A stretch of DNA of 64,000 nucleotides, taken from NCBI RefSeq assembly GCF_001305595.1, contig NZ_CP012402.1, positions 765,001 through 829,000 on the forward strand, written 5' to 3'. This document shows, piece after piece, positions 36,715-45,635 of the stretch. The notes under the pieces are model-generated. The model ran no database searches. It had not been told where the DNA came from and saw only the letters and a program-made list of their open reading frames with translations. Source of the stretch: Azospirillum thiophilum (GTDB taxonomy: Bacteria > Pseudomonadota > Alphaproteobacteria > Azospirillales > Azospirillaceae). Position numbers and translations under genes: made by a program. Each line of letters begins with the position of its first letter. Position 1 is the stretch's first letter.

Positions 36715-37692
36715 ATGTTCACCGCGCATGCCGATGCCGCGCGCACCCTGTCCGTCTGTACACCCGGTCACGCTCCCGATTTTGAAGACCGTCTGCCCGC
36801 GTGGTTGCCGCTGTTGGCGATGACCGACGCCGCCCGCAGGCTGTCCGGCCAGATCGTTCGCACCCCGCTGCTCCATGCGCCGACGCTGGGTCGTGAGCTG
36901 TGGCTGAAGGCCGAGGTGTTCCAGGCTACCGGCGCGTTCAAGGAGCGTGGCGCACTGAACCGCCTTCTGCGCCTGACGGCGCCGGAACGGGCCGCCGGGG
37001 TGGTGGCGATGTCCGCGGGGAACCATGCGCAGGGCGTCGCGCTGCACGCCGCCCGACTGGGGGTGAGGGCGACCATCGTGATGCCGGAAACGGCCCCCCG
37101 CTGCAAGGTGGAGCGCACCGCCGAACTCGGAGCGGAGGTGGTGCTGCATGGCGCCACGGTGGGCGAGGCGAAGGGCAGGGCGCTGGAGTTGGCGGCGGAG
37201 CGGCGGCTGACCTTTCTCCACCCCTATGACGATCCCGACGTCATCGCCGGTCAGGGTACGGTCGGACTGGAAGTGCTGGCTGACAGGCCGGATGTGGAAA
37301 CCGTAGTGGTTCCGGTCGGCGGCGGCGGACTGCTGGCCGGTGTCGCCGCAGCGGTCAAGGCCCAGCGCCCGTTGGTCCGGGTGATCGGCGTCCGGCTGGC
37401 CCGGCGTGGCGGCCCGACGCTCGCCGATGGCATCAATGTCCATGCCCTGGGCAAACTGCCCCAACTCATCGTCGACACCCTGGTCGATCGCATCGTGGAG
37501 GTGGAGGAAGCGGAAATCGCCGCGGCGATGCGTGCCTTGCACGGCTCTTTCGGCGTGGTGGTGGAGGGTGCCGGTGCCGCTGGAGTCGCCGCCGTGCTGA
37601 GTGGCCGGCTTGGGCGCACCGGCCGGACGGTGGCCGTCCTGTCCGGCCGCAATGTGGACGGGGATACCCTGGCAAGGACCTTGGCGGCATAA
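36715..37692 (+). CDS. Threonine/serine dehydratase-like PLP enzyme
   Basis: 325 residues from MFTAHADAARTLSVCTPGHA, with GAGG nine bases upstream; a TTG-type start 93 bases earlier is less likely. The PLP-lysine motif is TGAFKERGALNRLL near residue 78 and the phosphate-binding glycine loop is PVGGGGLLAGV near residue 200; the SAGNHAQGVALHAARLG motif near residue 101 is the substrate loop of the fold-type II family. It deaminates serine, threonine or a hydroxy-amino acid to an oxoacid. Without ACT regulatory domain it resembles catabolic or racemase-type members. Confidence 0.88.
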   Translation: MFTAHADAARTLSVCTPGHAPDFEDRLPAWLPLLAMTDAARRLSGQIVRTPLLHAPTLGRELWLKAEVFQATGAFKERGALNRLLRLTAPERAAGVVAMSAGNHAQGVALHAARLGVRATIVMPETAPRCKVERTAELGAEVVLHGATVGEAKGRALELAAERRLTFLHPYDDPDVIAGQGTVGLEVLADRPDVETVVVPVGGGGLLAGVAAAVKAQRPLVRVIGVRLARRGGPTLADGINVHALGKLPQLIVDTLVDRIVEVEEAEIAAAMRALHGSFGVVVEGAGAAGVAAVLSGRLGRTGRTVAVLSGRNVDGDTLARTLAA

Positions 37693-37780
37693 CGACAGCA
37701 ACCCCGGCACCAAAGGACCAACGAAGAGGTCCATGGCTGGGCTGAGCGCATAGCTGTTCCTTTGCCCAATCGAAGTATGG

Positions 37781-37803
37781 ATAGGTCAGCAAAAATGACC
37801 TAT
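37781..37803. promoter_or_regulatory. Inverted repeat upstream of the YitT gene
   Basis: ATAGGTCA at 37781-37788 and TGACCTAT at 37796-37803 form a perfect 8+8 dyad with a 7-base centre. It lies 48 bases before the ATG at 37852. The sequence is suited to a dimeric regulator such as a GntR or IclR family protein; it could also be a leader stem-loop. Confidence 0.45.
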
Positions 37804-37851
37804 ATTGGAGGCTGCATGTAAAAACTCCGGCGACACCGAAGGGTGATTGGC

Positions 37852-38508
37852 ATGACGAACAATTCAACGCAGACCATTTCGTCATCCCCTGCACCGGTAA
37901 CTTACGATCGCCCTCGTGCTGCGCATAGCTTCTTCGATAATCTGCAGGGTCAATTGTTCGGAATCGTGATGACGTCGTTCGGTATTGCCATCCTGCATGC
38001 TGCAGGGTTGGTAACCGGTCAGGCGGCAGGGCTTGCCTTTGTAATTTCTTATGCAACGGGCCTGAATTTTGGACTCTTGTTCTTCCTGGTCAACCTGCCT
38101 TTCTACTTTCTTGCGCTTGCCCGGATCGGCGTCGGCTTCACCATCAAGTCGCTGATCGCCGTTACCGGTATTTCCGTGCTGTCCAGCCTGTTGCCTTCGA
38201 TGATGAGCTTCAACGCCATCAACCCTTATGTCGCGGCGGTGCTCGCGGGATTCTGTGTCGGGATCGGCGTGATCGGACTGTTCCGCCACGGCGCGAGTGG
38301 CGGTGGGGTCGGTATCCTCGCTTTCTACCTGCAGGAGAAGACCGGTTTCCGCGCCGGATGGCTGCAGGCACTGTTCGACTTGGCGGTTTTCTCGGCCGCG
38401 GCCTTCGTGCTGGAGGGGCCGGCGCTGCTGGCCTCCATCCTGGGTGCGGTGGTGCTCAATGCATTCGTCGCCTTCAATCACCGGACGGACTGGTACGTCG
38501 CCCGGTGA
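37852..38508 (+). CDS. YitT-family membrane protein
   Basis: 218 residues starting MTNNSTQTISSSPAPVTYDR, with AAGGG eight bases upstream. Five to six membrane helices follow; family landmarks are ATGLNFGLLFFLVNLPFYFL near residue 62 and the conserved glycine-rich RHGASGGGVGILAFYLQEKTG near residue 150. The YitT family is of unknown function, with a possible transport or lipid-related role. It is convergent with the phosphatase gene, with 21 bases between the two stops. Confidence 0.85.
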   Translation: MTNNSTQTISSSPAPVTYDRPRAAHSFFDNLQGQLFGIVMTSFGIAILHAAGLVTGQAAGLAFVISYATGLNFGLLFFLVNLPFYFLALARIGVGFTIKSLIAVTGISVLSSLLPSMMSFNAINPYVAAVLAGFCVGIGVIGLFRHGASGGGVGILAFYLQEKTGFRAGWLQALFDLAVFSAAAFVLEGPALLASILGAVVLNAFVAFNHRTDWYVAR

Positions 38509-38529
38509 TATCGGGGTCGCCGGGTCGCG

Positions 38530-39252
38530 CTACTCGCGGCCCAGCACCCGGTCGACCACGGCGTCGGCCCATTCGCGCGACCGGAAGCTGGCCTTGGCCT
38601 CCACCGGATCATAGACGTGCTCGACCCAGTCCCAGAACGGGATAGGGCGCTTCTGGTTGTAGGCGGCGTACAACTCGAAGAAATAGTCGAGAATGCCAGT
38701 CTTCGCCTGCTTGAAGTGGCCGTATTTCCAGGACAACTGTTGCATTGCCCGGTCGAGCGATTGACCTTCATGCGCGAACAGGTACAGCGTCGACATGAAG
38801 CCGGCGCGATCTGCCCCCGACTTGCAATGCATCAGTGCCGGATAGGTCATTGTCCGGAACAGCTCACGCGCTTTCAGAAGCGTTTCCTTCTTCGGCATGT
38901 CACGGGAGTTCACCGGGAAGTCGACCAGTTCCAGCCCGTGGGCGCTGCAGGCCTCCGCCTCCAGGATGTAGGAGGCGCAGTCGCGCGATCCCCGCAGGTT
39001 CAGGATCGTCTTCACCCCGTTACGGCCCGCCAAGGCGATGTGCGATGGCGAGGGCTGGCTCGCCCGGTACATGTTGGGCGAGATACGGTAGGTGTTGGAA
39101 TAGATCAGCCGGAAGCAGGCATGATCGATGAACACACTTTCCAGGTGGCCCAGTGCACGCTGCCAAGGCGTCGCCATGCGGCTGCGGCCGCGCTTGATCG
39201 CGTCGGCCAGCGCCGTGGTGGTGACCGCCCGCAAATAGCTCTTCTTCGCCAA
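38530..39252 (-). CDS. Dual-specificity-type protein/phosphoinositide tyrosine phosphatase
   Basis: About 240 residues. The start is TTG at 39252 with AAAGG six bases upstream; no ATG exists in the conserved part. The catalytic P-loop is MHCKSGADRAG (CX5R form) near residue 135, after a beta strand with NGVKTILNLRGSRDCASYIL near residue 73, the general-acid Asp of the 'ILNLR' region and NSRDMPKK. The protein is small, soluble, without signal peptide. The family dephosphorylates tyrosine or phosphoinositides; its target is unknown. Confidence 0.85.
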   Translation of the reverse strand: MAKKSYLRAVTTTALADAIKRGRSRMATPWQRALGHLESVFIDHACFRLIYSNTYRISPNMYRASQPSPSHIALAGRNGVKTILNLRGSRDCASYILEAEACSAHGLELVDFPVNSRDMPKKETLLKARELFRTMTYPALMHCKSGADRAGFMSTLYLFAHEGQSLDRAMQQLSWKYGHFKQAKTGILDYFFELYAAYNQKRPIPFWDWVEHVYDPVEAKASFRSREWADAVVDRVLGRE

Positions 39253-39305
39253 CTTAGACCTTTCGACTCTGACGGAACGCCAACATAGGCACGGTCGTCG
39301 TTCCG

Positions 39306-40340
39306 TCAAGAACCCGTCATGCCGCGGAGCTGCGAAGCCAGACCCGCAGCCCGGCCCTGAAGCCGGACATACATGCCGTGCTGCGCCGCCAGGGTCAGGA
39401 CGATTTCCATGTACAGGTTGATCAGGCCGTTGGCGTAGAAGGCCGGACAGCCGGTATAATGCCGCTCGCCTACCATCGCCGTCGGTTCGATCAGGTCGGT
39501 GTTCAGGACGATCAGATCCTTGTCGGGATCGTAGAGGAAGGCCGACTGGTCGGGGCGCAGGGGGTGGATGGCCTGATGGTCGTCGGCCTCGATCCTGCCC
39601 GCGGCCATGAACTGGCACAGCATGCCGAGACTGCCCATCGCCAGCGGCAGCACCTGCTTCAGGCTTCGGCGGACAAGGTCGTCATAGGCGGCAGCCTCCA
39701 GGCCGGGGCGCAGCAGAGGCGCCGCTTCCACCAGATTCCAGCAGACATGGAGCGCGGTATGGCTGCCGGTCTTAGTGATCGACAGCATGTCGTAGCCCGA
39801 CGGACCGTGAAGCACCGACTTCTGCAATTCGCGGCCCAGGACATAGCCGGCGGCGGCAAGCTCGGTGATGGTGCCCTCTTCCCGGCAGTGCTCCTCTTCC
39901 ACCATCACCTTGATCGCCCAATCCTTGATGACGGCGTCCAGCAGGTGGCAGACCGAATCGCGCAGGAAACCCACCATGCGATCGGGATCGGCGGCGGCCA
40001 TGTTCTCAGGGTCGGTGAAGTCCAGACCGTGCGGCGAGTCCGGCGGGGTCGACAGCCGAAGTTGACCGGTTTCGTCCAGCGGCATGCGGGCGATGATGTG
40101 ATCGCGAAGGTCGACATAGAGGACGCCCAGCAACGTGTTGATCGCGACCTTCTCGAAATCCTCCTTGCGGGTATCGCCATGGGCAGGGCAATGGCCGGCA
40201 AGGGCAAGCAACTCGTCGCTGAAGAAGTAATTCGGATCTTCGGCGATGCGGTGCAGGATGGGCGCAAGGTTGATCCGGGTCATCCCGGCCTCTTCATGCG
40301 CCGAGGCGTAGGCAAGGGCGAAGTCGTTGGTCCGGGCCAT
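39306..40340 (-). CDS. Unrecognised Cys/His-rich protein, tandem paralogue A
   Basis: 344 residues starting MARTNDFALAYASAHEEAGM. I do not recognise the family. It shares a conserved scaffold with the next gene upstream: CPAH at 51-54, CHLLD at 131-135, EEEH at 148-151, GYDMLSITKTGSHTALHVCW at 182-201 and YTGCPAFY at 295-302. Two Cys-Pro pairs and paired His/Glu side chains suggest binding of heme or a metal, though no established motif such as CXXCH is present. No signal or membrane helix. It begins 5 bases after the end of the paralogue and is surely cotranscribed. Confidence 0.8.
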   Translation of the reverse strand: MARTNDFALAYASAHEEAGMTRINLAPILHRIAEDPNYFFSDELLALAGHCPAHGDTRKEDFEKVAINTLLGVLYVDLRDHIIARMPLDETGQLRLSTPPDSPHGLDFTDPENMAAADPDRMVGFLRDSVCHLLDAVIKDWAIKVMVEEEHCREEGTITELAAAGYVLGRELQKSVLHGPSGYDMLSITKTGSHTALHVCWNLVEAAPLLRPGLEAAAYDDLVRRSLKQVLPLAMGSLGMLCQFMAAGRIEADDHQAIHPLRPDQSAFLYDPDKDLIVLNTDLIEPTAMVGERHYTGCPAFYANGLINLYMEIVLTLAAQHGMYVRLQGRAAGLASQLRGMTGS

Positions 40341-40345
40341 GACGA

Positions 40346-41389
40346 TCAGCCCTCCTGCAAACGGTCGTAGACGGAGTATTCCAGCGCCAGCCCGGCGACG
40401 ATATCCAGATACAGCTTGATCAGGTTCGTGGTGTAGAAGGCTGGACAGCCGGTGTAATAGCGCTCGCCCGGCTTGGCGAAGGTGACGATGGGAGCGGCGT
40501 TCAGCCGGATCAGCCCGTTGCCGTCGAGTATGAAGGCGGTCTGGTCCTTGGGCAGTCGGTGGACCGCCAGCCCGTCGGCCGGCTCGATCCCGCTTTCCTC
40601 CATGTAGTGGACCAGCATGCCGAGGCTGGACATCGACAGCGGCACGATCTGCTTCAGGCTGCGGCGGACCAGATCGTCGTAGAACGCGGCGTCGCGGCCC
40701 GGCACCAGGATGGGGGCCGCTTCGACCAGAGCCCAGCAGATATGAATGGCGGTATGGCTGCCGGTCTTGGTGATCGACAGCATGTCGTAGCCGGCGCGCT
40801 GATAGAGCGGCGAATGTTCCAGCACCGTGCGCAGCACAAACGTCGCTGCAGCATCCAGCGAGATGGCACCCTCGCCCTGCGAACGGAAATGCTCCTCCTC
40901 ATGCACGAGGTCGATGGCCCATCCGGTGATCAGCCCGTCCAGCAGATGGCAGGTGGCGTCGCGCAGGACCGAACAGAAGGCGTCCACAGGGGCCGCCGCC
41001 ATGGCGGCGCGGTCGGCCGGGTCCAATCCATGGGGTGAGCGCGGCGGGATCGGCAGCAGCGGCCGGCCCTCGTCGTCGAAGGGCAATTTTTCGGCGATAT
41101 GGTCGCGCAACCGGTTGAAGAGCAGGGCCAGCAGGCTGTTGACTGCCACCTTGTCGGCATCGTCCTGCGGGATGGGCGGCGCTGCGTCCGCCGCGCCCTC
41201 GGCCGCGCCCATATGGAAGGGGCACTGACCGGCACCCTGCCGGAATTCCTCCGCGAACAGGAAATTCGGGTCGGCCTGGATGCGTTGCAGGATATGGGCA
41301 ATGGACACCCGCGCCAGACCTGCCTCGCCATGGGCGGTGTTGAAGGTCTGGGCGAAGTCGTTGGAGCGGTTGGACTGGGTGTAGGACAT
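40346..41389 (-). CDS. Unrecognised Cys/His-rich protein, tandem paralogue B
   Basis: 347 residues starting MSYTQSNRSNDFAQTFNTAH. Paralogue of the downstream gene, matching over its whole length: CPFH at 56-59, CHLLD at 147-151, EEEH at 164-167, GYDMLSITKTGSHTAIHICW at 200-219 and YTGCPAFY at 312-319. Identity is high in these blocks and low between them, so duplication is old and both copies are constrained. An insertion of about ten residues after the first CP motif distinguishes it. No function can be assigned. Confidence 0.8.
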   Translation of the reverse strand: MSYTQSNRSNDFAQTFNTAHGEAGLARVSIAHILQRIQADPNFLFAEEFRQGAGQCPFHMGAAEGAADAAPPIPQDDADKVAVNSLLALLFNRLRDHIAEKLPFDDEGRPLLPIPPRSPHGLDPADRAAMAAAPVDAFCSVLRDATCHLLDGLITGWAIDLVHEEEHFRSQGEGAISLDAAATFVLRTVLEHSPLYQRAGYDMLSITKTGSHTAIHICWALVEAAPILVPGRDAAFYDDLVRRSLKQIVPLSMSSLGMLVHYMEESGIEPADGLAVHRLPKDQTAFILDGNGLIRLNAAPIVTFAKPGERYYTGCPAFYTTNLIKLYLDIVAGLALEYSVYDRLQEG

Positions 41390-41497
41390 GCGGCGGATCC
41401 GGCGCGGAGATAGGGCAGACGGACTACCCTAAAGGCAAATGCCGGCTTAGCGCAACGGAGTGTCGCCGCATGGCCCGATAATGTCGCTATGCCTGCG

Positions 41498-43012
41498 TTA
41501 TTCTGCCACGATGCGTCCCTCGACGGTGGGCCCGACCGTCTTCTTGGCTTCGACATAATTCATCACGATGGTCGCCAGCAATACAGCGCCCGAGGCGTCG
41601 ACGACGACTTTGGCCCGCGGAAAAGCGGCATAGCCGTCGCCACCCTTCAGCATGTAATCATTGGTGGCGACGCGATAGGTCGCCTGCGGGTCGATGGGCT
41701 TGCGGCCCACCGTCACCGAACTCACCCGGCGTCCGGCCGGTGCCTTGGGGTCGTAAGCCATGGTGAGACCGGAAACCTGAGGGAAGCGGCCGGCCTTCTC
41801 CTCCACCTTGCTGACGCCGTGCTCCAGCGTGGACATCAGGTCCAGCCCCGACATCTCCACCAGCACGCCGACATTGCCGAAGGGAAGTTCGGCGAATATG
41901 TCGCGGCGGATCAGGGTGGAGCCGGCGGGATGCAGCGCGTCGGCACGGATGCCGCCGCCGTTGGTGATGGCGACATCGGCCTTCAGCGCATCACGCAGCG
42001 CGTCGGCGATCAGGTTGCCCATGCTGGCCTCACGGCTGCGCACCACGTCCTTGCGGCTGTCCAGTTCGGTGGTCGTCGTGCCGATCGCGGCGGCGAGGTC
42101 GTTGTCGAGTCGCTTCGTATAGCCGTCGACCACCGCCTCCACCTCCGCATCCGGGGCGACGCCAGCGGTGGTGACGAAGCGCCATTCGGTCGGTATCGTG
42201 GTGATCACCGGCCCTTTTCCGCCATCCCTGGTTTCGACCTGAAGCTTGACGACGCCGAGATACTGCGCATCGTGCCCGGCCTTCAGAATCAGGGTGGAGC
42301 CCTCGTAGAAGCTGATCGGATCGTGGTCGTGGCCGCCCAGGATCAGGTCGATGCCCTTCACCTTGGCGGCCAATTCGCGGTCCTCCTCGATGGTCAGGTG
42401 GGTCAGCGCCACGACGACCGCCGCTCCCTTGGCCCGCAGATCCTTCACCGCCGATGCGGCGGTCTCCAGGACGGGGAGGAAGCTCAAGCCCGGTCCGGCG
42501 CTGGACAGGCGTGCGGTATCCGGGGTTATCAGCCCAGTGAAGCCGACGGTGATGCCGTCGATGCTCCGAATCACACTCGGGACCGTGGTGCCGAAAGCGG
42601 AGCCGTCGGCCGCGTGCACATTGCTGCCGATCCATGGAAACTTCGATTCGGCCATGCGCTGTTTCAGCAGCTCGGGACCGAAGTCGAATTCATGGTTGCC
42701 GAAGGTCACGGCATCGACGCCGATGGCGTTGAACAGCGCGATCATCTGTTCGCCCCGCGTCGTCCCCGACAGCAGCGACGGTGACAGGAAATCGCCGCCC
42801 ACCGTGGTGACGGCATCGGGCGCCACCGCCCGCTCCCGCCTCAGCAGGGTCATCAGGGGCCCGAAGCCGCCCTGTCCCTTCACCGGCACGATCTCGTATA
42901 CGTCGTTGACATGAAGGAAGGTCAGCGACCCGCTCTGCGCCCAGGCGGGCAGGGACGCGCCAAGGAGGACCGCGGGGAGCAGGGCGATGAGTGAATGGGT
43001 GCGGGACAGCAT
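41498..43012 (-). CDS. 5'-nucleotidase/metallophosphatase, exported (UshA/NadN type)
   Basis: 504 residues starting MLSRTHSLIALLPAVLLGAS, with GGAGG nine bases upstream and a signal peptide ending AWA-QSGSL. The metal-site motifs are LTFLHVNDVYEI, GGDFLSPS, GNHEFDFG near residue 100, ALTHLT and GGHDHDP near residue 230; the C-terminal 5'-nucleotidase domain has GNLIADALRDALKADVAI and NYMLKGGDGY. It probably hydrolyses nucleotides or sugar nucleotides in the periplasm. The normal first motif ends in ND rather than the commoner HD/ND variants; all ligands appear present. Confidence 0.92.
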   Translation of the reverse strand: MLSRTHSLIALLPAVLLGASLPAWAQSGSLTFLHVNDVYEIVPVKGQGGFGPLMTLLRRERAVAPDAVTTVGGDFLSPSLLSGTTRGEQMIALFNAIGVDAVTFGNHEFDFGPELLKQRMAESKFPWIGSNVHAADGSAFGTTVPSVIRSIDGITVGFTGLITPDTARLSSAGPGLSFLPVLETAASAVKDLRAKGAAVVVALTHLTIEEDRELAAKVKGIDLILGGHDHDPISFYEGSTLILKAGHDAQYLGVVKLQVETRDGGKGPVITTIPTEWRFVTTAGVAPDAEVEAVVDGYTKRLDNDLAAAIGTTTTELDSRKDVVRSREASMGNLIADALRDALKADVAITNGGGIRADALHPAGSTLIRRDIFAELPFGNVGVLVEMSGLDLMSTLEHGVSKVEEKAGRFPQVSGLTMAYDPKAPAGRRVSSVTVGRKPIDPQATYRVATNDYMLKGGDGYAAFPRAKVVVDASGAVLLATIVMNYVEAKKTVGPTVEGRIVAE

Positions 43013-43194
43013 GCGGATGTACCTCCGGCGCGGTCTGGGACGATGGGCTGCACTGTAGAACAGCTCGTCGGCACCGCGCATAGCGGCTTTGCGTGTCGCG
43101 GCCTGCGATCTGGTGCGGCTGCAGCTTGAACTCCGCCCGAGACGGTCTCACAACTTGGTGACAAATGTGCCAACGACGCGAGCCGAGCAAAACC

Positions 43195-43908
43195 ATGCGC
43201 ATCCTGGTCGTTCAGAACAGCCGTACCGCCCCGATCGGTCTGGTGGGCGAGGCGCTGACCGACAACGGCGCCACCCTCGTCACCATTGCCGCCAACGAGG
43301 GGGAGGCGATTCCCGACAGGGACGGCCCCGGAAATGACGGCTATGCCGGGCTGGTGGTGCTCGGCGGCCCCCAGGACGCTTGGGACGACGTCAAGGGGCC
43401 GCATTTCGGCCGGGTGATGGAGACTATCCGCGACTTCACCGACGCCGACCGTCCGGTGATGGGCATCTGCCTAGGCGCACAGCTCGCCGCCCGTGCCTAT
43501 GGCGCCAAGGTCTACCGCCACGCCACGCCGGAACTGGGGATCCACCCTGTCAGCCTGACCGACAGCGCGCAGGACGACCCGCTTTTCGGCGGCTTCGGGC
43601 CGGCTCTCAATCTGGCGCAATGGCATTACGATACCTTCGAGTTCCCTGACGGCGCCGTGCCGCTGGCCTACAGCGAGGCGTGCGAGCGCCAGGCCTTCCG
43701 GCTGGGCCGGGCCACCTATGCCTTCCAGTTCCACCCGGAAGCGACGGGCGACATACTGCGCGGCTGGGCATCGCGAATCCGCGATGAGGCGCGGGAGAGC
43801 AATGGCGGAATGCTGAACGGGCTGGAGGAGTCCATCGCCACCCATCTGCCGGCGGCGGAAGAGTTCACCCGGGCCATGACCCGGCGCTGGCTGGATCTGG
43901 CTCGCTGA
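43195..43908 (+). CDS. Class I glutamine amidotransferase-like protein
   Basis: 237 residues from MRILVVQNSRTAPIGLVGEA. Catalytic Cys is in MGICLGAQLAARAYG near residue 90 and the His-Glu pair in YAFQFHPEATGDIL near residue 180. It is the stand-alone type (YfeJ/GuaA-like) that resembles GMP synthase amidotransferase domains, often involved in amine or gamma-glutamyl metabolism; the real substrate is unknown. The 3' end overlaps that of the convergent MocA-type gene by 44 bases. Confidence 0.85.
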   Translation: MRILVVQNSRTAPIGLVGEALTDNGATLVTIAANEGEAIPDRDGPGNDGYAGLVVLGGPQDAWDDVKGPHFGRVMETIRDFTDADRPVMGICLGAQLAARAYGAKVYRHATPELGIHPVSLTDSAQDDPLFGGFGPALNLAQWHYDTFEFPDGAVPLAYSEACERQAFRLGRATYAFQFHPEATGDILRGWASRIRDEARESNGGMLNGLEESIATHLPAAEEFTRAMTRRWLDLAR

Positions 43909-45520
43909 CGGTTGCGGTGAAGCGCGCCAGCAGATCGGGCGTGTCGACGTCATAGAGGATGCCGGCATCGTCCACCGGCACTTCGCACAGCCGGTCGGCA
44001 TGTTGGCCGATCAGCCGCTTGGCGCCGGTGTCCCCGGTAATGGCCGCCATTTCCGCAAAGTAGGCCCGGTCCCAAAGCACCGGATTGCCCTGTTTGCCAT
44101 GGGTCGTCGGCACGCAGATTGCCCGGCCTTCCAGCGGGGCGTAGGCGGCGATCAGCCGGTCGATCACGGCGGATGCCACCCGCGGCATGTCGCCCAAACA
44201 CACCACCACGGCGTCCGAAGCGCTCGGCACCGCCGCCAACCCCGCGCGCAACGAACTGCTCAGCCCATCGCCGAAGGCCGGATTGTGGACGAAGGTGACC
44301 GGGCGGTCAGCCAGCACCCGAGCGACGCTTTCGCCCTGGTGACCGGTCACGACGATGACGGTGGCGGCCTGGGATGCAAGGGCGGCATCGACCGCGCGGG
44401 CGACCAGCGGCGCACCGTTGACCTCCGCCAGCAGCTTGTTGGTGCTGCCCATGCGGCTGGACCGGCCCGCGGCGAGGACCAAGGCGGTGACGCGCGGTGC
44501 CCGCAGCTGTGGTTCGGCCTCCCCCCCGGCTCGGGGCGACGGGCGGGTCGGGATCTCGGCGAGCAGCCCTCCGACCCCCATTCGCATCACCTCCGCCCGC
44601 CCCGGCGGCTTGCCCGCGGCAATGCGCTGCAACACCCAGTCGAAGCCGTTCAGCTTGGGCGATCGTGCACAGCCGGGCAGTCCAAGCACCGGCTTTCCGC
44701 CCAGCTGGCCCAGCAGCAGCAGGTTGCCGGGGTCCACCGGCATGCCGAAATGCTCCACTGTCCCGCCGGCCCGCTCGATGGCGGCGGGCAGCACGTCGCG
44801 CCGGTCAGTGATGGCCGAAGCGCCCGCGATCAGCAGCAGGTCGGCCGGAGGCATGGCGGCGATCCGGTCGGTCAGCGCCCCCTCGTCATGGTCGCAACGT
44901 GCTTCGTGGACCAGCGTGCCGCCAAAGGCTTCCACCCGCTCCCGCGTTACGACGATGGTCTTGTCGAGCACGCTGTCCTTCACCCCCGGCAGCCGGGTCT
45001 GGATCAGCGCGACCGACAGCGGCCGGTAGGGCAGGACGGCAAGCGGCTGCCCGCCATCGGCGGCCAGACTCTCGGCCTGCTCGACCGCGGCCGCCGGGGC
45101 GGCGAAGGGGATGATCTTGACTGTCGCCAGCATCTGCCCGGGCTCGACGGGTGCGAAGTCGGGCAAGGTGGCGATGGTGACGCTCTCGTCGATGGCATTG
45201 ATCGCATCGATTCGCGCCGGGTCCAGCCGCAACAGCCCACGCGCCCCGGCGAACAGGTTGACCCTGCCGGTGAAGGCGGCGGCGACCTGCACCGCTTCGC
45301 CTGCCACCGCCGTGGCGATCCGGGAGGCGGCGGTGTCCTCGCCGATGTCGGCGGCGTTCAGCTTGGCGGCAATTACCTCGGCGAGGCCGGCCTCCCGCAG
45401 AGCCGCCACATCGGACGCCGACAGCCGCCGGCCCTTCTTGAACGACACAGAGCCCAGACGCAGAGAATGCGCCAATATGGCGCCCTCGGCGTCTGGCAAG
45501 GAAAGCGGGCCGAAGAACAT
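43865..45520 (-). CDS. Molybdopterin-binding and MocA-like nucleotidyltransferase fusion protein
   Basis: 551 residues starting MFFGPLSLPDAEGAILAHSL, with CGGAG five bases upstream. Residues 1 to about 340 are a molybdopterin-binding (MoCF/MoeA-like) domain, with a LLIAGASAITDRRDVLPAAI stretch near residue 230 and GLPGCARSPKLNGFDWVLQR. Residues 344-551 are a MobA/MocA domain with the nucleotide site TALVLAAGRSSRMGSTNKLL and CLGDMPRV. Such fusions prepare the molybdopterin cytosine dinucleotide cofactor used by xanthine oxidase-family enzymes, fitting the cox cluster of which it is the last gene. Confidence 0.9.
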   Translation of the reverse strand: MFFGPLSLPDAEGAILAHSLRLGSVSFKKGRRLSASDVAALREAGLAEVIAAKLNAADIGEDTAASRIATAVAGEAVQVAAAFTGRVNLFAGARGLLRLDPARIDAINAIDESVTIATLPDFAPVEPGQMLATVKIIPFAAPAAAVEQAESLAADGGQPLAVLPYRPLSVALIQTRLPGVKDSVLDKTIVVTRERVEAFGGTLVHEARCDHDEGALTDRIAAMPPADLLLIAGASAITDRRDVLPAAIERAGGTVEHFGMPVDPGNLLLLGQLGGKPVLGLPGCARSPKLNGFDWVLQRIAAGKPPGRAEVMRMGVGGLLAEIPTRPSPRAGGEAEPQLRAPRVTALVLAAGRSSRMGSTNKLLAEVNGAPLVARAVDAALASQAATVIVVTGHQGESVARVLADRPVTFVHNPAFGDGLSSSLRAGLAAVPSASDAVVVCLGDMPRVASAVIDRLIAAYAPLEGRAICVPTTHGKQGNPVLWDRAYFAEMAAITGDTGAKRLIGQHADRLCEVPVDDAGILYDVDTPDLLARFTATVSEPDPASAGSWPG

Positions 45521-45602
45521 AGGGGCTCCGGTGGAGACAAGAGTTGCCCCCGGATATGGCACTCTGACCGGAGCCGGGCAATGGGCAGAAGGTTGAGAAG
45601 GA

Positions 45603-45628
45603 CAGGGGACGGTTTCGAATGTCCCCTG
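45603..45628. repeat. Stem-loop between the XdhC C-terminal gene and the MocA fusion gene
   Basis: CAGGGGAC at 45603-45610 pairs with GTCCCCTG at 45621-45628 around a 10-base loop, in the 115-base gap of the minus-strand cox operon, just after the XdhC stop. A second short stem (CTGCTG/CAGCAG) follows on the plus side. It is not followed by a T-run. Confidence 0.4.
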
Positions 45629-45635
45629 CTGCCCC

